Source: a bacterium
GTDB taxonomy: Bacteria > JAUVQV01 > DATDCY01
Reading direction: 5' to 3'
DNA: 11,810 nt
Assembly: GCA_036524115.1 (NCBI GenBank)
Contig: DATDCY010000299.1
Span: 1-11,810 of the forward strand
The notes beneath the pieces were generated by a model. The model ran no database searches. It saw only the letters and a list, made by a program, of their open reading frames with translations, and had not been told where the DNA came from. Shown here in pieces: positions 8,787 through 11,810 of this stretch. How positions within the stretch are numbered: position 1 is the first letter of the stretch; every line of letters starts with the position of its first letter. Both the position numbers and the translations under genes were made by a program.

Positions 8787-9323
8787 ATGATCGGGGCGGC
8801 GGTGATCACGGCCAGCGACCGCTCGTCGCGCGGCGAGCGCACGGACGCGAGCGGTCCGGCGCTGGCCGCGCTGCTCGGGCGCATCCCGGCGCGCCTGGCA
8901 GGGATGTGCGTCGTGCCCGACACGGTGCGCGACATCCGCGACGCGCTGCGCTCGTTCCTGCGCGACCCGGCGGTCGCGCTCATCGTCACCACGGGGGGCA
9001 CCGGCGTCACGCCGCGGGACGTGACGCCCGAGGCGGTGGCCCCGCTCATCGAGCGCGACCTGCCCGGCCTCGCGCTGGCGCTGCGCTGGGGGAGCTACCG
9101 CCATACGCCGTTCGCGCTGGTATCGCGGGCCGTGGCGGGCTTCAACGGCGAGCGCCTGATCGTCACGCTGCCGGGGAGCCCGCGGGCGGTGGACGAGTGC
9201 TTCGAGATCCTGCTGCCGGTTTTCCGGCGGCTCTTTGGCGACAACGCGGCCCCCGCGCCCCGCGCGGCCGGGGGCGGGGAAGGGGACGCCCGGAGCTCCC
9301 GACGGAGAGAGAGATGGCGCTGA
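8787..9323 (+). CDS. mogA: MogA/MoaB-type molybdopterin adenylyltransferase
   Basis: 178 residues. The family activates molybdopterin by adenylation (MPT-AMP) ahead of molybdate insertion in molybdenum cofactor synthesis, in the cytoplasm. Motifs: AAVITASDRSSRGERTDASGPAL at the N-terminus, VVPDTVRDI with the conserved Asp, TTGGTGVTPRDVTPEA (the MPT-binding signature with its catalytic-loop Asp), and LPGSPRAVDECFEILLPV near the end. The ATG has a strong GGAGG 10 nt upstream. The last 25 or so residues (from NAAPAP) are a low-complexity tail not typical of the family, overlapping the ribosome binding site and first 10 nt of the next gene. MogA and MoaB cannot be separated confidently from sequence alone; the symbol is the nearest match. 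Confidence 0.88.
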   Translation: MIGAAVITASDRSSRGERTDASGPALAALLGRIPARLAGMCVVPDTVRDIRDALRSFLRDPAVALIVTTGGTGVTPRDVTPEAVAPLIERDLPGLALALRWGSYRHTPFALVSRAVAGFNGERLIVTLPGSPRAVDECFEILLPVFRRLFGDNAAPAPRAAGGGEGDARSSRRRERWR

Positions 9324-9598
9324 TCGACTTCCACGACATGGACGAGCTGAAGAACCGCAACGAGGAGCTGGTCTGGGCGGCGGTCGAGGCGCTGCTGGCG
9401 GCGGACCCGAAGCTGTGCCGCTGCCGCGACTGCATCCTCGACACCGCAGCGCTCGCCCTCAACCGCCTCGCGCCGCGCTACCAGGTCTACTCCTTCCACG
9501 ACAACCACCCCGGCGACGACGCGTCGATCGAGGGCCAGGTGCGGGAGGCGGTGGCGGCGGCGTCAGCGCAGGTCGCCAAGCGCCCCCACCACTTCTAG
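9314..9598 (+). CDS. ComFB-family protein (possible cyclic-dinucleotide receptor)
   Basis: 94 residues. The pattern N-x-N-E-E-L-V, then C35-x-C37-x2-C40 in LCRCRDCILDTAALALNRLAPRY, followed by a helical C-terminus, is that of the late-competence ComFB family (PF10719). Members in cyanobacteria have been reported to bind cyclic dinucleotides such as c-di-GMP, so a receptor role is plausible here; the three clustered Cys may bind metal. The ATG is chosen because GGAG sits 6 nt upstream and the family match begins at once. It overlaps mogA by 10 nt, so the two are co-transcribed. A diguanylate cyclase lies about 7.6 kb away in the same window. The first base of a long inverted repeat coincides with the last base of its stop codon. 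Confidence 0.82.
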   Translation: MALIDFHDMDELKNRNEELVWAAVEALLAADPKLCRCRDCILDTAALALNRLAPRYQVYSFHDNHPGDDASIEGQVREAVAAASAQVAKRPHHF

Positions 9599-9722
9599 CC
9601 GGACGCCGATAAGGGCCCGTCTGCGGCGTTGGACTCCTCCCGCCTCCCTGCGGCGGGCACCAGCCCGCCTCAGTCGCCGGATCGTCGTCCGCCTTGCATC
9701 CGGACCCTTCTCGGCGCCCGGC
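9598..9722. repeat. 125-bp imperfect inverted-repeat element
   Basis: Arms 9598-9619 and 9701-9722 (22 nt each) are reverse complements with 19 of 22 matches. Inside, TGC+GGCG (9622-9628) can pair with CGCC (9690-9693) and GCA (9696-9698). The centre is a perfect 7-bp hairpin, GGCGGGC-ACCA-GCCCGCC (9652-9669). The whole unit can fold into one long capped stem on either strand. No coding sequence is credible here. It could be a non-autonomous mobile or REP/MITE-like repeat, a bidirectional terminator, or a structured RNA. No target-site duplication is visible. Confidence 0.7.
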
Positions 9723-9726
9723 TGTG

Positions 9727-9741
9727 TCGCCCGTCGGGCGA
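9727..9741 (-). terminator. Small hairpin downstream of the selenoprotein gene
   Basis: TCGCCC-GTC-GGGCGA is a perfect 6-bp inverted repeat with a 3-nt loop, 28 nt past the stop of the minus-strand metallophosphoesterase/cytochrome gene. No T-run follows on either strand. A second small palindrome (GTTCC-TAA-GGAAC, 9765-9777) covers the stop codon itself. Together with the neighbouring inverted repeat they probably end transcription between the convergent genes. Confidence 0.3.
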
Positions 9742-9768
9742 AAGGCCCGGTGTCCTTGAAGATCGTTC

Positions 9769-11232
9769 CTAAGGAACCGGCGGTTTCGGAGGAGCGCCGG
9801 CGCGGCGCCTGAAGTAGCGCTGCGCGTGCGGGGCGAGCTGCTTCAAGTACGGCTCGTAGGCGAAGGTCGGGCTGTTCTCGCTCGTGTGGCAGCGGCGACA
9901 GATCGCCTCGGAGACGCCGGCGCGGATCCGCCCCCTGCCGCGGTGCTCGCGGCCGAAGCCGTGGCAGGCCTCGCACTGGACGTTGGCGAGGTCCACGCCG
10001 CCGCGCCGGCCCGGGAGATAGCCGCCGGGCTCGCCGAAGGCCGTGACGTGGCAGCGCACGCACTCCGGGTTGAGATCCTGCTTCTTGCGCACGAGCGCCG
10101 CCATCGCGCGGGCGTGCCCGCTGGCCGACCATTCGCGCAGCTGGTCGGGGTGGCACGTCCCGCAGGCCGGGGCGCCGACGTACGGCGGCTCGGCGGGCAG
10201 CGGCGCCGGGGGGGGAGCAGCCGCCTGCTCCGCGAGGTTGCGCGCGCGCAGCTGCTCCCGGTGGCGCTCAAGCAGCGCCGCGAGCCCCGGGTCGTCCGGG
10301 ATGGAGGCGTCGAGCTGCACCAGTTCCCAGGCGTAGACACGGGTGGCGGCGCCCTTGGCGTTGGCGCGCTCGATCCACGGGCCGCTTGCCCCGGGCGCGA
10401 CCTCCACCTCGAGCCGGCCGAGCCGCATCCCCTTGGCGCCGGAGTGCAGGATGAGCGTCGATCCCTGGATGCGGGGGACCGGCGTGAGCGCGCGGGTGTG
10501 GCCGCCGAGGATGACGTCGATCCCCGGCACCTCGCGGGCGAGCCGCTCGTCCTCCTCGAGGCCGAGCTGCGAGAGGGCGATCACGAGGCGGCACGTCGGC
10601 CGCAGCTCCGCGACGGCACGCCGCGCGGCCGCGAAGGGGTCCTGGACGGTCGGGGCCGGCCCCGGCCGCCGGGCCAGCGTCGGCGGCGCCGGGCCCGTGA
10701 CCCCGAAGATGCCGACGCGCTGGCCGCCGATCTCCTTGACGACCCAGCCCGGGAACAGCGGCTTCCCCGCCGCGTCGACGACATTGGCCGAGACCAGCGG
10801 CACCCCGGCGCCGGATGCGGTGCGAGCGAGCAGCTCGGGCGGCAGCAGCAGGTCGGCGCGCCCGACGTTCACCGCGTCCGTGCCGATGGCGCCGAGCCCC
10901 GTGAGCATCGAGGAGGCGGTCAGCTCGACGAGCGGGACGTTCGCCGCGTCCTCGAGGTGCCTGAGGAAGCCGTCGCCGGTGTCGAGCACCAGCAGCGGCG
11001 TGCCGGCGCGGCGCTCGCGCGCGATCCAGGCGGCGCGCCTGGGCAGACCGCCCAGGAGGCTGGAGCTTCAGCCGCAGGGCTCGAGGTAGCCGCTGACATC
11101 CCCGGTGAACGCGACGGTCAGGCGCAGCGGTCCCGCCGCGCCCGCGGGCCTCGCGGTCGTCGCGACCATGGCCGCGGCGAGCAGCAGCGCAACCGCCAGG
11201 CCCTTTGCCGTCGGCCCGGGCGCGCGTCTCAC
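9769..11232 (-). CDS. Selenoprotein: metallophosphoesterase-like domain fused to tetraheme cytochrome c
   Basis: Read as one gene of 487 residues with TGA codon 55 (11068-11070) as selenocysteine. The GTG start has GGAGG 7 nt upstream and overlaps the uracil-DNA glycosylase stop by 4 nt. Residues 1-33 form a signal peptide (KGLAVALLLAAAMVA, then an Ala-rich cleavage region). Next comes FTGDVSGYLEPCGU, with C53-G54-U55, then LLGGLPRRA and LLVLDTGDGF. The region to about residue 310 follows the 5'-nucleotidase/UshA-like calcineurin fold, but expected metal motifs are altered: GRAD where GNHD is usual (around 125) and GGHTRA where GxHxH is usual (around 245). Four haem sites follow, CGTCH (357), CVRCH (391), CEACH (420) and CRRCH (445), in a cytochrome c554-like context. 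Relatives I recall have CGC in place of CGU. The protein would act outside the inner membrane; its substrate is unknown. The internal GTG at 10989 would give a truncated 406-residue product with no signal peptide and so no route to haem attachment. Confidence 0.87.
11038..11070 (-). promoter_or_regulatory. SECIS element and UGA selenocysteine codon
   Basis: After the in-frame UGA (11070-11068) come 18 nt, then the loop GGUCU (11049-11045). The loop is closed by a perfect 7-bp stem, CCUGGGC (11056-11050) with GCCCAGG (11044-11038). A lower UCCAG/CUGGA pairing is also possible. Bacterial SECIS hairpins sit within the coding region just downstream of UGA and present a guanine-containing apical loop to SelB. 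The GGUCU loop and the 18-nt distance equal those of E. coli fdhF as I remember it. The hairpin bases also encode the conserved LLGGLPRR motif. Confidence 0.88.
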
Positions 11233-11810
11233 CCTCCGCCCTCCGTCTCGGCGCGCTGCGCCGGGGGGCGCAGGCCCAGCCGCTCCATCACCAGCTTGAG
11301 GTCTTTCCAGGCGGTCACCTTCTCGCCCGGGGAGCGCAGCAGGTACGAGGGGTGGAATGTCGGCAGCAGCGGCACGCCGCGGTACTCGAAGAAGCGGCCG
11401 CGCAGACGGCCGATCGGTTCCTTCGAGCCGAGCAGGGCCTGGGCGGAGAACTTCCCGAGCGAGCAGATGACTTCAGGGCGGACCAGCGCGATCTGGGCGT
11501 GCAGGAAGGGGAGACAGACGGCAACCTCGTTTGGCTCCGGGTCGCGGTTGCCGGGCGGTCGGCACTTGAGGACGTTGGCGATGAAGACCTCCCCGCGCGC
11601 CAGCCCCATGCCCGCGATCATCTTGTCGAGGAGCTGGCCGGCCCTGCCGACGAACGGCCGCCCCTGGGCGTCCTCGTCCGCCCCGGGCGCTTCGCCGACG
11701 AACATCAGGCGGGCGCGCGGGGCTCCTTCGCCGGGGACCGAGTGCGTGCGCCTGGCGTGCAGCCCGCACCGCGTGCAGGCCGCGGCCGCGGCCGCGACGG
11801 CCTCGAGCGT
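11229..11810 (-). CDS. Type-4 uracil-DNA glycosylase, N-terminus outside window
   Basis: The frame is open to the window edge; 193 residues are visible and only the N-terminus is missing. It removes uracil from DNA, the first step of base-excision repair of deaminated cytosine, an evident need in so GC-rich a genome. Family-4 features: CTRCGLHARRTHSVPGEG at the visible start with two iron-sulphur cysteines (CxxC), VGEAPGADEDAQGRPFVGRAG (the active-site motif), NVLKCRPPGNRDP, and the fourth Cys in EVAVCLPFL, giving the four ligands of a [4Fe-4S] cluster. HPSYLLRSP is the second uracil-binding motif. An ATG at 11705 would lose the CxxC ligands and is not the real start. Its stop overlaps the start of the selenoprotein gene (GTGA), so the two are translated from one message. 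Confidence 0.93.
   Translation of the reverse strand, partial: TLEAVAAAAAACTRCGLHARRTHSVPGEGAPRARLMFVGEAPGADEDAQGRPFVGRAGQLLDKMIAGMGLARGEVFIANVLKCRPPGNRDPEPNEVAVCLPFLHAQIALVRPEVICSLGKFSAQALLGSKEPIGRLRGRFFEYRGVPLLPTFHPSYLLRSPGEKVTAWKDLKLVMERLGLRPPAQRAETEGGG

Noticed and set aside
9599-9768. Short coding sequence in the gap after comFB
   Set aside because: The only open frames are continuations of shadows, with no start and ribosome binding site pair. The inverted-repeat structure explains the sequence better.
11068-11070. The in-frame TGA as a true stop, making the gene a pseudogene or two separate genes
   Set aside because: The upstream part has a coupled start, ribosome binding site and signal peptide. 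The downstream part lacks these. The TGA sits at a Cys-type position and is followed by a SECIS at canonical distance. No other frame disruption is present.

Overview
The window is very GC-rich (about three quarters G+C by eye) and densely packed. It carries multiheme c-type cytochromes, a DUF4388-type response regulator, a GGDEF enzyme, SpoVG, a ComFB-family protein and a probable selenoprotein. This mix suggests an anaerobic, metal- or redox-active bacterium of the Desulfobacterota/Myxococcota (former Deltaproteobacteria) kind. That placement is inference; there is no rRNA or other marker here.

Layout. (1) 2-2899, plus strand: the end of a GAF-GAF-GGDEF diguanylate cyclase with intact GGEEF and I-site, overlapping spoVG by 4 nt, then a separately promoted, apparently exported protein-L-isoaspartate methyltransferase. 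(2) 2925-6337, minus strand: a two-gene operon with a 2-nt gap. First comes a receiver-GAF-degenerate-GGDEF protein, then a receiver-DUF4388 protein whose receiver lacks the phosphoacceptor Asp and whose C-terminus looks like a decayed MglA-type GTPase. (3) 6488-8712, plus strand: a two-TM, HAMP-like membrane protein with an almost leaderless promoter, coupled to a large exported cytochrome c with 11 CXXCH sites and one CXXCS. (4) 8787-9598, plus strand: mogA overlapping a small ComFB-family gene, behind its own promoter. (5) 9598-9768: an intergenic stretch dominated by a long imperfect inverted repeat. (6) 9769-11810, minus strand: a type-4 uracil-DNA glycosylase (5' end outside the window) overlapping by 4 nt a metallophosphoesterase-like/tetraheme cytochrome c fusion.

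The most important observation is in that last gene. Its reading frame is interrupted by one in-frame TGA (codon 55) in a Cys-Gly-TGA motif. Exactly 18 nt after the TGA lies a GGUCU apical loop closed by a perfect 7-bp stem. Loop and spacing match the E. coli fdhF SECIS as I remember it. A conventional caller would start the gene at an internal GTG (10989) and lose the signal peptide and the active-site-like N-terminus. I read it as one 487-residue selenoprotein.

How the genes fit together: two electron-transfer genes (regions 3 and 6) would act outside the cytoplasmic membrane. Nucleotide second-messenger and phosphorelay functions (regions 1, 2 and possibly ComFB) give a regulatory theme. 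In region 2 the catalytic or phosphorylation residues of three successive signalling domains are missing, which suggests protein-interaction rather than enzymatic roles. MogA (molybdenum cofactor) and a selenoprotein fit a respiratory lifestyle built on metalloenzymes.
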